Assembly (NCBI GenBank): GCA_037957365.1 | Contig: JARHVA010000122.1 | Location: forward strand, 3,979,001-4,043,000 | Origin: Torreya grandis | Lineage: Eukaryota; Streptophyta; Pinopsida; Cupressales; Taxaceae | Direction: 5' to 3' | Length of the DNA: 64,000 nucleotides | Part shown: positions 9,295-19,798 of the stretch, in pieces | Position numbering within the stretch: the stretch's first letter is position 1 | How the letters are laid out: every line of letters starts with the position of its first letter | Program-made: the position numbers and the translations under genes | The notes under the pieces: generated by a model | Told to the model about the DNA's origin: nothing | Databases searched by the model: none | The model's input: only the letters and a program-made list of their open reading frames with translations

Positions 9295-12200
9295 TCAATC
9301 TTGAAGACCAAAAAATTTTGAATGAAGATTCAACTTCTCCTTTATCATCGGCTTTGTTAACATATTAGCAGGGTTCTTATCTGTATGGATCTTTTCTAGC
9401 TTCAACTCACCCTCCTCCAATACCTATCTTATGAAGTGGTACCTAAGCTATATATGTTTGGTTCTTAAATGAAAGGCTGAATTTTTAGCCAAATGAATTG
9501 CACTCTGAATATCATTGTATAGTCTGCAACTCTCTGGCTCCTTTCCTAGCTCTTCCATGAACTGTGTCATCCATATCATCTCTTTTCTAGCCTCTGTGAC
9601 TGCAATGTATTCTGCCTCTATAGTAGACAAGGCAACAACCTTCTGCAACTTTGAAATCCAGCTAACCACCATTCCACCAATAGTGAACACATACCCTATG
9701 GTGCTTCTCCTGCCATCCAAATCACCTGCCATATCTGAATCTACATAACCATGTAGAGAAGTGTTTGACCCACCATAGCACAAATGCCTACTACTGGTCC
9801 CTCTTAGATATCTCAGAATCCACTAAACTATTTTTTAGTGCTCCTTCCCTAGATTGGCCATATACTTACTGACAACTCCCACTACTTGGGCAATATCTGG
9901 TCTAGTACATACCATTACATACATTAAGATCCCAATTACGGAAGCATATGGAACTCTACTCATGTACTCTACCTCTTCATGCGAATTAGGACACTGTTCT
10001 TTACTCAACTTGAAGTGTCCAGCCATAGGTGTACTTACCGATTTTGCATCCTGCATATTAAACCTCTCCAACACCTTGTTCACATAATCCTCTTGAGACA
10101 AAATCAACCTATGATTTTTCTTGTCTCTCTTAATACTCATGCCAAGGATTTTCTTTACTGCTCCCAAATCCTTCATGGCAAATGTGTGAGCTAATTTCAC
10201 CTTAAGCTCAGAGATATCCTACATGTGTGATCCTGCAACCAGCATATCATCTACATACAACAATAAGATAATAAATTTACCATTATCCAATCTCTTAAAA
10301 TAAACACAATGATCAGATTGACATCTACTGTAGCCATGCTTATTCATAAACCTATCAAATTTCAAATACCATTGTCTAGGAGCTTGCTTGAGACCATACA
10401 AGCTTTTCTTCAACCTGCACACAAGTTTCTCCTTACCTTTGACCTCAAATCCTTCCAACTAATCCATATATATTTCTTCATCCAAATCTCCATGAAGAAA
10501 ATCCATCTTAACATCAAGCTACTCAAGAGGAAAATCCTCAATAGCAACTAAAGACAATATAGTCCGTATAGAAGACATTTTAACTACAGGAGAAAAAATA
10601 TCACCAAAATCAATACCTGGTTTTTGTGCAAATCCTTTCACTACCAACCTGGACTTATATCTCATCTGTCCATTCTCACCTTCCTTCAATCTGTAGATCC
10701 ATTTGTTCTTCAGTGTCTTCTTTCTTGTTGGCAACTCAACCAAATCCCATGTTTGGTTCTCTTTCAAGGAATTGATTTTCTCATTCATGCCTAGCTCCCA
10801 CTGATTCTTGGATTCAACCTGTATTGCTTCATCAAAACTCTCTGGTTCTCCACCATCAGTAAGTAATAAATAATATAATGAAGGGGAATATCAAATTGGA
10901 GGTTTAATTACCCTTGCTAACCTCCTGATGGGCAATTGAGACTCATTTTCTGCTTGTTGTCCACCCAAATTTTTTGACAAAGACCAACCTCGGTCACCTC
11001 CAGGCCTGTAATTGACCGACGTCAGTTACATATGACCAATGCTAGTTCCTTCTTGACTGACATCGGTCACTATCTGACCGATGTCAGTTCTTGTATTGCC
11101 AATGTCGGTTCTTTCCTGACCGACATCGATCTCTGTGTTTTTTTGTCTGTGATTATTCTTTCTCATGAGCTCATTTTGGACCATCACCTTGTCTAAATCT
11201 TCATGGCCCTGCTCAGAATTCTTTAGCTTCTTGAGCTGATCACTATACATCACTTTTTCATTGAAAACAACATCACAGCTCCTAATTATTTTGTTAGTTC
11301 CTAGATTCCAAAATCAGAATCTGAAATCATCAGAGCCATAACCAATAAATGTGCACCTCATAGACTTACCATCCAGCTTCTTTCTATTTTCCTTATCAAT
11401 GTGCATTAAATCTTTAGAACCAAAAACTCTTAGAAATGAAAGATCTACCTTTTTACCTGCCCATGCCTCTTCTGGAATTCCACCATCTAGAGTTATAGAA
11501 GGTCCTCTATTAATTAGGTAAGTTGCAGTATCTACAGCTTCTACCCAAAACTATAAGGGCACACCAGCATGCAATCTCATACTCTGTGCACGCTCTAATA
11601 TTGTTTTGTTCATCCTTTTAGCAACTCCATTTTGCTGAGGTGTCCTTAGAACCATCCTTTGCCTATGTATTCCATTCATATAACAATAACTTCCAAACTT
11701 ATTGCTATAGTACTCACCACCATTGTCAGATCTAAGGCACTTCAATCTCCTACCTGTTTCATTCTCAACTAAAGCTTTCCAAATCTTAAAAGTGTCAAAA
11801 ACATTATATTTATTCTTTATGCAATAAACCCATACCTTTCTTGTAGCATCATCAATGAAAGTAACATAATACTGTGATCCTCCAATAGAAGCTACCTGAG
11901 CTAGTCCCCACACGTTTCTGTGAACAAGCTCCAACTTGTGATTCCTCTTTGTTGACCCAGTTTTAACAAACCTTACTCTCTTCTATTTTCCAAAAACACA
12001 ATGCTCACAGAAATCTAGATCTATGCTTTTCAAATCTGAAAGCTTACCTTTTGACTTAAGAATAGACATTCCCTTCTCACTCATGTGGCCAAGCCTCTGG
12101 TGCCACAATTTTGCATCCACATCTGAAGTAGATAATACAAAAGGAGAATAATTAGTAATACAATTACATAAATAGAGAGTACCTACTCTCTTACCTCTGA

Positions 12201-13362
12201 CTAATACAAGTGCTCCCTTGGTAACCTTCCAAGATTTAGCTATAAGAGTTACTTTACAACCCTCATCACCCAAATTTCTTATAGAAATCAGATTCTGCTT
12301 CAAGGCTAGGACATGCATGACATCTTTCAACACCCATGTGTTTCCATTCTGCAATTTCAGATCCACTTTTACTTTGCCAACAATTTTACAAGGCTCATCA
12401 TCCCCTAAATAAACTTTTCCAAAATCTCCCTGGACATAATCATTGAAAAATTCTCTATTTGGGGTAGCATGGAAAGAGGCCCCAGAATCTAAAACCCAAG
12501 ATTATATTATATTATGCAAATAAAGTGAAAGAGCATCTTGTGCAACAATACCTGCAACTTTTGCTTCTTCATTACCTTCATGCTGATTCTCTTCATTAAC
12601 CTTCAACTAGCAATCTTTCTTTGCATGTCCTCTCTTTCCACAATTCCAGCAGGTTATCTTTCTTTTTCCATTTCTGGATTTGGATCTATTGCTCATCTTT
12701 GACTTAGACCTTGATCTCCCATGCTTTCTCTTCTCTTTTTGTCTCCCCCTACTATCAATACTTAAAGCATTACCTGATGATTCCCCTGTGCTTTTTCTGC
12801 GAGTCTCTTCATTCAGGATTACACTAACAACATCATCTACTTTCAAAATATTTGTAACAGATGCAGTATTACTAACTGCCATTACTAAACTATGCCAACT
12901 TTCAAGCAAAGAGCATAAAATTAAGAGAGCCTTAATTTCATCATCAAAAACTATTTTGATTGAATTTAATTGATTTACTATTTCATGGAAATCATTAAGA
13001 TGATTAGATACAGATCCACTTTCCTGCATTTTCAAATTAAATAACTGCTTCATAAGATATACCTTATTTGAAGCTGAGGGATTTTCATATAAATTTGCTA
13101 AAGTGTCCATCAACTCTACCATTGTTTTTGCTTATGACAAGTTACAAATCATAGAAGATTCCAGACTCAATCTTATAGATCCAGGAGCCTTTCTATCAAG
13201 AACTTCCCATTCTTCATCTTCCATATCTATGGGCTTTCTATCATCCCCACCCAATGGTAAGTATAGATCTTTCTGATACAGATAATCCTCTATCTGCATT
13301 CTCCATAATTAGTAATTCTTGCCATTAAACTTCTCCATTCTCAGTTTGCTTTCTTCTACCAT
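9295..13362 (-). pseudogene. Copia Gag-PR-INT-RT-RNase H polyprotein, stop-riddled
   Basis: From an ATG at 13362 to a natural TGA at 9295-9297, about 1355 codons lie in one uninterrupted phase. In order: Gag with knuckle CWNCGKRGHAKKDC (about 12610-12650); protease WVLDSGASFHATP (about 12480); GAG-pre-integrase LWHQRLGHMSEKG; integrase FIDDATRKVW, RSDNGGEY and PQQNGVAKRM, where the catalytic Glu is now Lys; a 7-residue tandem repeat (11013-11137); RT with KNKWIYRLKE, the YGLKQAPRQW motif and active-site YVDDML; RNase H with DSDMAGD and EAEYIA. I count about fifteen in-frame stops, mostly TAG where glutamine is expected; one replaces the tryptophan expected after GKEH. No frameshift is needed anywhere. 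Confidence 0.95.
10982..11137 (-). repeat. 21-bp coding minisatellite between integrase and RT
   Basis: Units begin at 11013, 11033, 11054, 11075, 11096 and 11117, a 20-21-bp period, each close to TGACCGAYRTCGGTC; a related unit sits at 10982-10995. On the minus strand they translate as a heptapeptide repeat (TDIGNTR, TDIGQIV, TDVSQEG, TSIGHM and similar). The unit is the same near-palindrome found in the noncoding LTRs of this and other elements. Confidence 0.8.
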
Positions 13363-13450
13363 TGCTTTTCCCACTCAAACAGAAATCCCTATGAGTGACC
13401 TGTAATCAACACACACTAAACATATTTGAACCACTTGTTAGTGAACCTGA

Positions 13451-13462
13451 GCTCTAATACCA
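13451..13462 (-). other. Copia primer binding site (tRNA-iMet)
   Basis: Minus-strand TGGTATTAGAGC, 2 bp inside the 5' LTR, differs by one transition from TGGTATCAGAGC, the complement of the initiator-Met tRNA 3' end. Confidence 0.9.
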
Positions 13463-13464
13463 CT

Positions 13465-14132
13465 TGTTGGGGATCAACCAACAAACTTGATTACTTTTAT
13501 GTATGCAATTAAACATGGAATTAAACTAGAATTGAAAGCAACTAGAATTAGAAATAGCAAAGAATAAGAGATACAAGAAACCACCCTGAAAACTTGTATT
13601 AAACTCTTCTAGAAGGAAATACAATGAAGAAGCCACAATTTCTTCTCACACCTCTTAGATGTACAGATCTTTTTCCCTCAAGAGTTTATAATCAATTCCA
13701 ACAACCTAGATTGATATACATATATACAATATGTCTTGTACTGATCTTTCATACACACTTTTCATGTACACAAGCTATGAAGATCTATCCCTATTATATA
13801 AGATTAGGGATCATGAGCAATGTATTAACAACCATTAGATAAACCTCCTAATCAAAGGCTTAAAATAGTCCTGCCAAAAATAGAAATGCAGACTTACAAC
13901 TAACAGCTAAACTTATCATGCAAACAATATGTTCCATCCATGAAAATAAGCTTTCGAGAACACACAGGTGACTGACGTCGATCCCTGTTTGCCTGCACAT
14001 GACCGACATTGGCTGATACATGACCGATGCTGGCAGATACTGGTCAAGTCCTTGCCATCGTCGGTGACTGTGTAAATCCAGCAACTTCAGCATTCGCTCA
14101 TCTGGTGAAGCTTTTAGCTCCACACCTTAACA
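13465..14132 (-). repeat. Copia 5' LTR
   Basis: 668 bp, in element sense TGTTAAGGTGTGG to GATCCCCAACA, paired with 8552-9221. It includes a near-palindrome block at about 13971-14060 (GACTGACGTCGATC, GACCGACATTGGCT, GACCGATGCTGGC). Confidence 0.95.
13792..13803 (-). promoter_or_regulatory. TATA box of copia 5' LTR
   Basis: In element sense the LTR reads CTTATATAATAGGGA about 330 bp from its start. This is the likely core promoter, by position and sequence only. The same block is present in the 3' LTR. Confidence 0.45.
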
Positions 14133-14960
14133 AAAATCGTGATCCACATCTACTCCTATTGAGAAGTTACAACATGAAGAACCATGAGTGAGGAAGTATC
14201 CTAATACCTAGAAATAGAAGGATATGCTATATGACACTATGATATTGGTACAAAAACTCTTAGGATAAAACCAATTTCTCAAAGACAAAGAAGCAATGCA
14301 ACATGTTGATCTACAAAAGTTAGCAAAGACATAAATTGGGGTGCAAAATGACTTTCAAAAACTTTAAAATCATATGATGGATGAAGACATCATTCCATAA
14401 CTATGAATTTGGCTTAAGAATTAGATACAAGAACCAATTGATGTTCAATATCTAGTGACTTGACATACCAAGGATCATCGACTAAATCATGCTTGGTGGT
14501 AAGATACCCCTATTCCTCCTACACCACCAAAAGATAAGGAGATACTAGTAAATGTTGCCATTGATGGTTGGGTAATTCAAGACATCCTAGTTTACATTAG
14601 TGATAAATTCAATGTTATCACAAATGAATCATGGTGCAAAATGACTAGTCTATCACTACAACCTTTATCGCATGTACTATTTATGGCTAATAAAACTCAT
14701 TCTCTACCAATTGGAGTTCTCAAGAATGAAACAATTGAAATACTTGGAGTACCCTCTAAAGTTGGTTTTGAGGTTCTTGAATTAGTAGAGGCTGATGACT
14801 TCCCTAATTTATTGGGGAGACCTTGGTGTTATGAAAACAATGTAGATTTAAGTTTCAAAAACACTACATCAATTTTGAGAATGCCAACCAATGTGTTGTT
14901 ATTCCTCTTGATCAAACACATGAGCCCATATACATCAAGCTTGTTAATGTGGAAGAAGAT
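14133..14960 (+). pseudogene. G2 gag-pol junction and protease
   Basis: After the copia target-site copy, the G2 frame resumes with decayed linker (PIDVQYLVT near 14440-14460), then the protease: DKEILVNVAIDGWVIQDILV, YISDKFNVIT, and the terminal FPNLLGRPWCYENNVDLSF. In the family the loop after 'DILV' is D-T/S-G; here it reads YISDK, so the catalytic Asp-Ser-Gly appears lost. The 14641-14964 frame covers the second half of the domain. The position just before the RT linker fits protease. Confidence 0.7.
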
Positions 14961-16129
14961 ATAAAACACATCTATAATGTCATTTATAGAGATGATGAGA
15001 AATGTGATCCTATTCCTCATGGTATCCTCCAATGGATAGACACATAGTCCCTCTCTGACACTATAAGTAATGTTTGTAATTGTTAGGCACATAACAACTA
15101 TGACCTTACTAAAAGAGTGTATAATGCCATTAGAAGTTGAGAGACCATTCCATGCTATTTTCATAAACATCACAAGTTTGTTATCCTTATTATTGAACAA
15201 GTCACAAGAGGACCAATATTAGATGCACCTTTAGAAAGACTCAATGAGGCTCCATGCTTCCATGGACAAATGGTAGTCCACAACTTTGTCCAATGCCTTA
15301 AGGGATTTTATCACACTAACAATGATCGTATTTGATCTTTGGTTCATATTTTAGATGGTATAGTTGCAAGATGGTGGCAAACCCATCATGAGTGACTCTT
15401 TTATTGGGACTAAGTAGATTCTTCCTCACATCACCAATTCTATCATGACAACTAAATTAGGGGAGCATTCAACTATAACAGAGTATTAGCACTTGAATCC
15501 TATATAGAAGATTTTGAGAAAATGTGGAGAAATGAAGAGTCATACTTACCATAGTACTTATGGGTGCATGCAATCTATAAAAATTTATGCACCTAGGTAT
15601 GGGCATGGTATGTTCATAGAGAATGACACATGAGAACCCGATTTTGGCATCTCTTAAAGGAGAACATGAAATCAGCCCTATATTATTCTTCTCCAAGGAT
15701 GGATTTATGCCTCACCCTCCAAGCCATATGTGAAGTAATTATTAGTGACCTGACTCCTATTAAAGATCATCTAAGAAATATCCATCATATTATTGAATAA
15801 CCTATACATCTCTTCAATGAACCATCAACGTATGTTGTTTTCATGCTAGAACCAGTTCTTGATCAAGATCGATGTGAAGAGATACATGTAGGAAAACAAA
15901 ATCTAGTGTTTCACATAGAAGAAGGTGAAGGATCCAATCCATTTGACCTTTTGACAAACCATTTAGATGTCCCTATGAACTATGGTGCATGATCTGTTCA
16001 TGATACTAGCACCAATATAGATAACCCTTGCTCTAGGCCAATTCAGACCATCTATCATAACATCAACATGGAGCAAGAACCAAAGATGGATACTATGTGT
16101 AACTATTTTATTGACACTAAAATTTAAAA
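14961..16129 (+). pseudogene. Decayed protease-RT spacer of G2
   Basis: About 1.2 kb with no domain that I recognise. Short conceptual stretches are coherent in one orientation (RGPILDAPLERLNEAPCFHG near 15210-15270, HILDGIVARWW near 15348-15375, FEKMWRNEESYLP near 15513-15550, EEIHVGKQNLVFHIEEGEGS near 15878-15930), suggesting former coding sequence of the polyprotein. It ends where the RT begins. Confidence 0.4.
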
Positions 16130-17110
16130 AATATTTGAGTTATTAAAATAATATCAAGATGTATTTATAAGAAGCTACAGGGAGATGAAAGGAGTTCATC
16201 CATCCTTAGTAAAAATACATATCAAACTAGTTGACGACACTCAACCAGTCAGAAAAAGACCATATAGAATGAATCCCAATCTATGAGAATGTATCAAAGA
16301 GGAAATTGATAGTATGCTACGCACTAGAGTAATCACCCCCATTGATGAATATGAATGGGTCAGCCCCATGGTGATTAGTATTGATAAATATGGATGCATC
16401 CATATTTGTATGGATTATTGGGTAATTAATGCATCTTATGTCATTAATCCCTTCCCAATGCCTTTCATAGAGGAAATATTGAAGGTGTTACTATATGTGA
16501 GATATATACCTTCATAGAAGGCTTCTTGGGATACCATCAAGTCTAGATAGCTAAAGAAGACTAGCCAAAGACTACATTTTCCATTGAATGGGGATCCTTC
16601 ATGTATACTGTCATACCCTTTGGGTTAAAGAATTCACCAGCTATGTTCTCATAGATAGCTATTGAAGACTTTAAATATTTCATCCATAAGTTTCTTCAAG
16701 TCTATTTGGATGATTAGATGGTCTATGGCTTGGCCAAGGACCATTGTTCTAACTGAAGGCTCATGCTTGAGCATTGTTAGGTATTATAAATATCACTAAA
16801 ATTAATGAAGTTCCTATTTACTACACCTTTTGGTGTCCTAATAGGACACATTATCTATAAAGATGGACTTCCGGTAGAACCAATAAAGGTATCCATTATT
16901 CTTTGACTCCTAGTGCCCAAGTCTCAACATGAGATTCATACCTTCCTTGGACACACTAATTATTATAGAAAATTCATTCATAGATATACAAAGATTACTA
17001 AACCCTTGGAGGAACTTCTAAAGCATAAAAATCACTTTATATGGACTTTCTCCTATCAAGAAGCCTTTGAAACTTTAAAGGACAAGCTAGTGACTACTCC
17101 AATTCTCTAG
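16130..17110 (+). pseudogene. G2 reverse transcriptase
   Basis: Begins with the ELLK-YQDVFIRSYREMKG lead-in typical of plant gypsy RT, then PVRKRPYRMNPNL, RVITPIDEYEWVSPMV, CIHICMDYWVIN, FPMPFIEEIL, EGFLGYHQV, TTFSIEWGSF, IPFGLKNSPAMF, the active site YLDD at 16703-16714, and the thumb/connection MPKSQHEIHTFLGHTNYYRKF at about 16913-16975. The YLDD motif is intact, but a TAG follows it directly and several more stops and a frame change lie within the domain. It would copy element RNA into DNA. Confidence 0.85.
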
Positions 17111-17635
17111 TTTTTGGATTGGATAAAACCATTTCATGTTGATGTTGATGCATCTATAATGGTAGTTAGTTCAATCCTTACACAACCAGGGAAAGGTCAC
17201 CTCAATCATCTAATCTATTTTTCTAGTATAAAACTCACTTTTGCTAAGAGGAAATACACCACCATGAAGCATGAAGCATTGTCCATGACCTATGCTCTGC
17301 AAAAGTTTTGATAGTAATTATTAGTAACACCCTTTATATTTTATACAGATCATGAGGCCTTGAATTACTTAGTAAACAAACCTATCTTACATGGATGAAT
17401 CTACTGCTAGATAGTATTGTTTCAAGAATTCCAATTTTTTGTCATGGTTAAACTTGGAAGAGCTAATTATGGACCTGACCATCTATCTCGAATTGAGTCT
17501 AGAGAGCCACCACATGATATCAAAGATGACTTACCTAATGTTAACTTTTTCTATTTTACTCATGTACCTAAGGAAATTGAAGATATTTCCTTTTTAACCA
17601 CTGGCTCAGCACTCAACTCTCTCACCCCTTAGGCT
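17111..17635 (+). pseudogene. G2 classical RNase H
   Basis: KPFHVDVDASIMVVSSILTQ gives the first catalytic Asp region; YTTMKHEALSMTYALQKF gives the Glu helix; YTDHEALNYLV the next Asp; and LGRANYGPDHLSRI the family end motif. Most of it lies in two open stretches (17114-17311 and 17417-17632) separated by stops. Only this one RNase H is visible in G2, unlike the Tat-like elements further right. Confidence 0.8.
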
Positions 17636-18830
17636 AAGAAATAACTCACCATCTGCATCACAACTTTTCAACTCATAGGAGGAGATCTTTAAAAGCTCAG
17701 TCATGATGAGGTTCTTTGGCACTATGTCATGCAACATGAGCATTCTGTGGTCCTTCAAGAAGTTAATGAAGGTATTGTTGGAGGACACTATGCTAGAGAG
17801 GCTACCCCATGTAAAATTCTACTAATTAGATTATGGTGGTCTACACTTTTTCAAGAGGCTGAGGAATATGTTAGATAGTATGGCATATGTTAATGCATAG
17901 GGAAACAAAACCAATGATATACCATGCCTCTATGACCAATTCCTTCTCAAGAGCTATTTAAGAATTGGGCCATTGATTTTGTCAACTGCATTACTTTAGT
18001 TGGACAAAGAATTGGTTCTTAGTATATCATCACAAGAACTGACTATCTCACACACTATGTTAAATTTGTGCTAACAAAGGATTTTACTACTTCCACTTCT
18101 ACACACTTCATTTGGGAGCATATCATAACTCATTTTGGATGCCCACTAGGTTTCACTAGTGATTGTGATACTCATTTCTTAAATGAAACAATTTATTTCT
18201 TATTGAATGAGTTCATGATTTCACACCATAAAATGATGCCATATCACCCTCAAGCCAATAACACAATTAAATCCTTCAACAGGATCCTAAGCAACAACCT
18301 GATAAATATTTTTAACATTGGCCAAAATGACTAGGATGATAGGGTATTTATGGTCCTGTGGGCTTATCAAATAATTTATAAGTGCCTAAACAAGAACACC
18401 CCATTAAATTTGGTATATGGAAAAGAGGTGATATTTCTAGTTGAACTCTTGGTGCCTTATCTTCATATTGTATGCATCGATAAAATAGATGAAGAGTCAT
18501 CCTTAAAATCATGCCTAGATACTTTTTTATAGCTTGATGAAGCTTGTTTCCTCATTCATTAGACTCAGGATGTGAAAAATCACAAACAAAAAGAAGGGCA
18601 TGAATACCACATAAAGCACAAAAAAATTTCTCTAGGAATAAAGGTAATACTATATGACTCCAATTTTGAATTCCATTCATAAAAACTTTAGATTCATTAA
18701 GATGGTATTTTTATCATCTATAGCATTTGACTGACTAGAGATTATCAATTGCAAAGGTTGGATGGCCAGTTTCTTCTTAGGAATTACAATGGTAGTCGAC
18801 TCTAACCCTATTTCACTTCTGAGTAGTTAA
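17636..18830 (+). pseudogene. G2 integrase and polyprotein C-terminus
   Basis: An N-terminal zinc-binding remnant (GIVGGHYA near 17770) is followed by the core: IDFVNC, RTDYLTHYVKF (first Asp), GCPLGFTSDCDTHFLN (second Asp) and MPYHPQANNTIKSFNRIL, where the catalytic Glu expected after the NNT stretch is Lys. VLWAYQIIYK and TPLNLVYGKE follow. The tail (RLDGQFLLRNYNGSRL) resembles the end of plant gypsy polyproteins. Stops, mostly TAG, are scattered. It would have joined element DNA to the chromosome. Confidence 0.85.
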
Positions 18831-19675
18831 AGTTTTTGTAACATAATAAGGATTATGCCATTAGTTTAGGATTTCCTATTTTTCAATAAAAGTATTGACT
18901 TTATTGCATGAAACATTTCTTTAATGTAATTGTATTTAGGTTTTTGTTTTTTTTTCATGGAGGACCATGATTCAATTTTATTATGGGGTAAGAAATCAAT
19001 AAATCTGAATTCATGATTAAAAGATAAGTGCACAAGATTACGTAGGATGCACAAGGTACTAGGTACACAAATTACCTAGGAGTATGAGTTGATTAGGGTG
19101 TGCAAGTATTTAAAACATGTAATATATTTAAGGCACACAATCTACATAGCCTAAGGGTAGGCTGTTCCTTCCATTAATTTGAATTTTGAAAGACACAACT
19201 ATTCTCCACTCCAAAGGAAGGCACAATACGGGACGTTCCATTAATGCAAAAAATAATAGTAATGGTGAAAATTGTGCCAATGATGTGATGTGACAATACT
19301 ATTAAATACATTAATTTCTAGATGCAATGATCGAAGAGTGGCAGTTGTAAAAAAAATGACATTAATGACAAGTGATGGGTAAAGGAAAAGGAGTAGTAAT
19401 GATGATGAACCTACTTGAGCCTACAAATAGGAAAGTTGACTTATTTTTATTCTTTACCTTTACATTTAATTGAGATTAAAAGATTTTAAAAGTAAAGATT
19501 AATTATGACTTAGAGCTATGAGCAAATCAAGTTCATTCATTCCCATAGCAGACTATACAAGGCATTACAAATTTGTATTTAGGTATTATGAGTTTAGATA
19601 CATAGGAAAAACATAGGGTAACTTCAAAACTTGGGAATAATAGGGAAAATTTATAGGTTACAAGTTATAAAGGTG
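18831..19675 (+). other. Probable 5' LTR of the next element (limits uncertain)
   Basis: Noncoding AT-rich sequence between the G2 polyprotein end and a tRNA-iMet primer site. A TATA-like CCTACAAATAGG lies near 19420, about 255 bp before the primer site, the usual spacing for U3-R-U5. The junction with the G2 3' end, and the LTR start, could not be identified. Confidence 0.35.
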
Positions 19676-19687
19676 TGGTATTAGAGT
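19676..19687 (+). other. Primer binding site (tRNA-iMet)
   Basis: TGGTATTAGAGT matches the complement of the initiator-Met tRNA end with one transition, the same variant as in the copia element. It lies 112 bp upstream of the ATG of the long unknown frame. Confidence 0.55.
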
Positions 19688-19798
19688 ATACTCAATCTTG
19701 AAGAGCTAAAGTCTTTGACTGTAATCATGTATTAATTTAGAAATGTTGGACAGTTATGTGTGAACCTTCAAGCTCCTTGAAGGATGATGTAGTTTAAG

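Larger units (their letters stand above)
8552..14132 (-). mobile_element. Complete Ty1/copia retrotransposon nested in G2
   Basis: A 5581-bp element with 670-bp and 668-bp LTRs (TG..CA ends), tRNA-iMet primer site, purine tract, and one polyprotein in the copia order Gag-PR-INT-RT-RNase H. The target-site copies are acaat (8547-8551) and aaaat (14133-14137), one mismatch. The two LTRs differ at roughly 50-60 positions by eye (about 8%), mostly transitions, so the insertion is old. The polyprotein keeps a single reading phase but has about fifteen internal stops. Its position inside gypsy G2 makes it younger than its host. Confidence 0.95.
5939..18830 (+). mobile_element. Ty3/gypsy retrotransposon G2, interrupted twice
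   Basis: A plus-strand gypsy element with primer site, gag, protease, RT, RNase H and integrase in canonical order. Its gag is split by a solo LTR at 6983-8167 and its gag-protease junction by a complete copia element at 8552-14132. With both removed, the coding order is continuous. Gag carries several zinc knuckles, as in a group of plant gypsy elements I recall with four or five knuckles. Stops and lost catalytic residues show it is dead. Neither LTR of G2 could be delimited. Confidence 0.8.

Noticed and set aside
9295..13362. Reassigned genetic code (TAG/TAA read as glutamine)
   Set aside because: Most in-frame stops fall at glutamine sites, but one falls at the conserved tryptophan after GKEH, TGA also occurs at arginine sites elsewhere (for example near 24050), and noncoding primer sites show the same C-to-T changes. 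Decay of methylated cytosines explains all of it.
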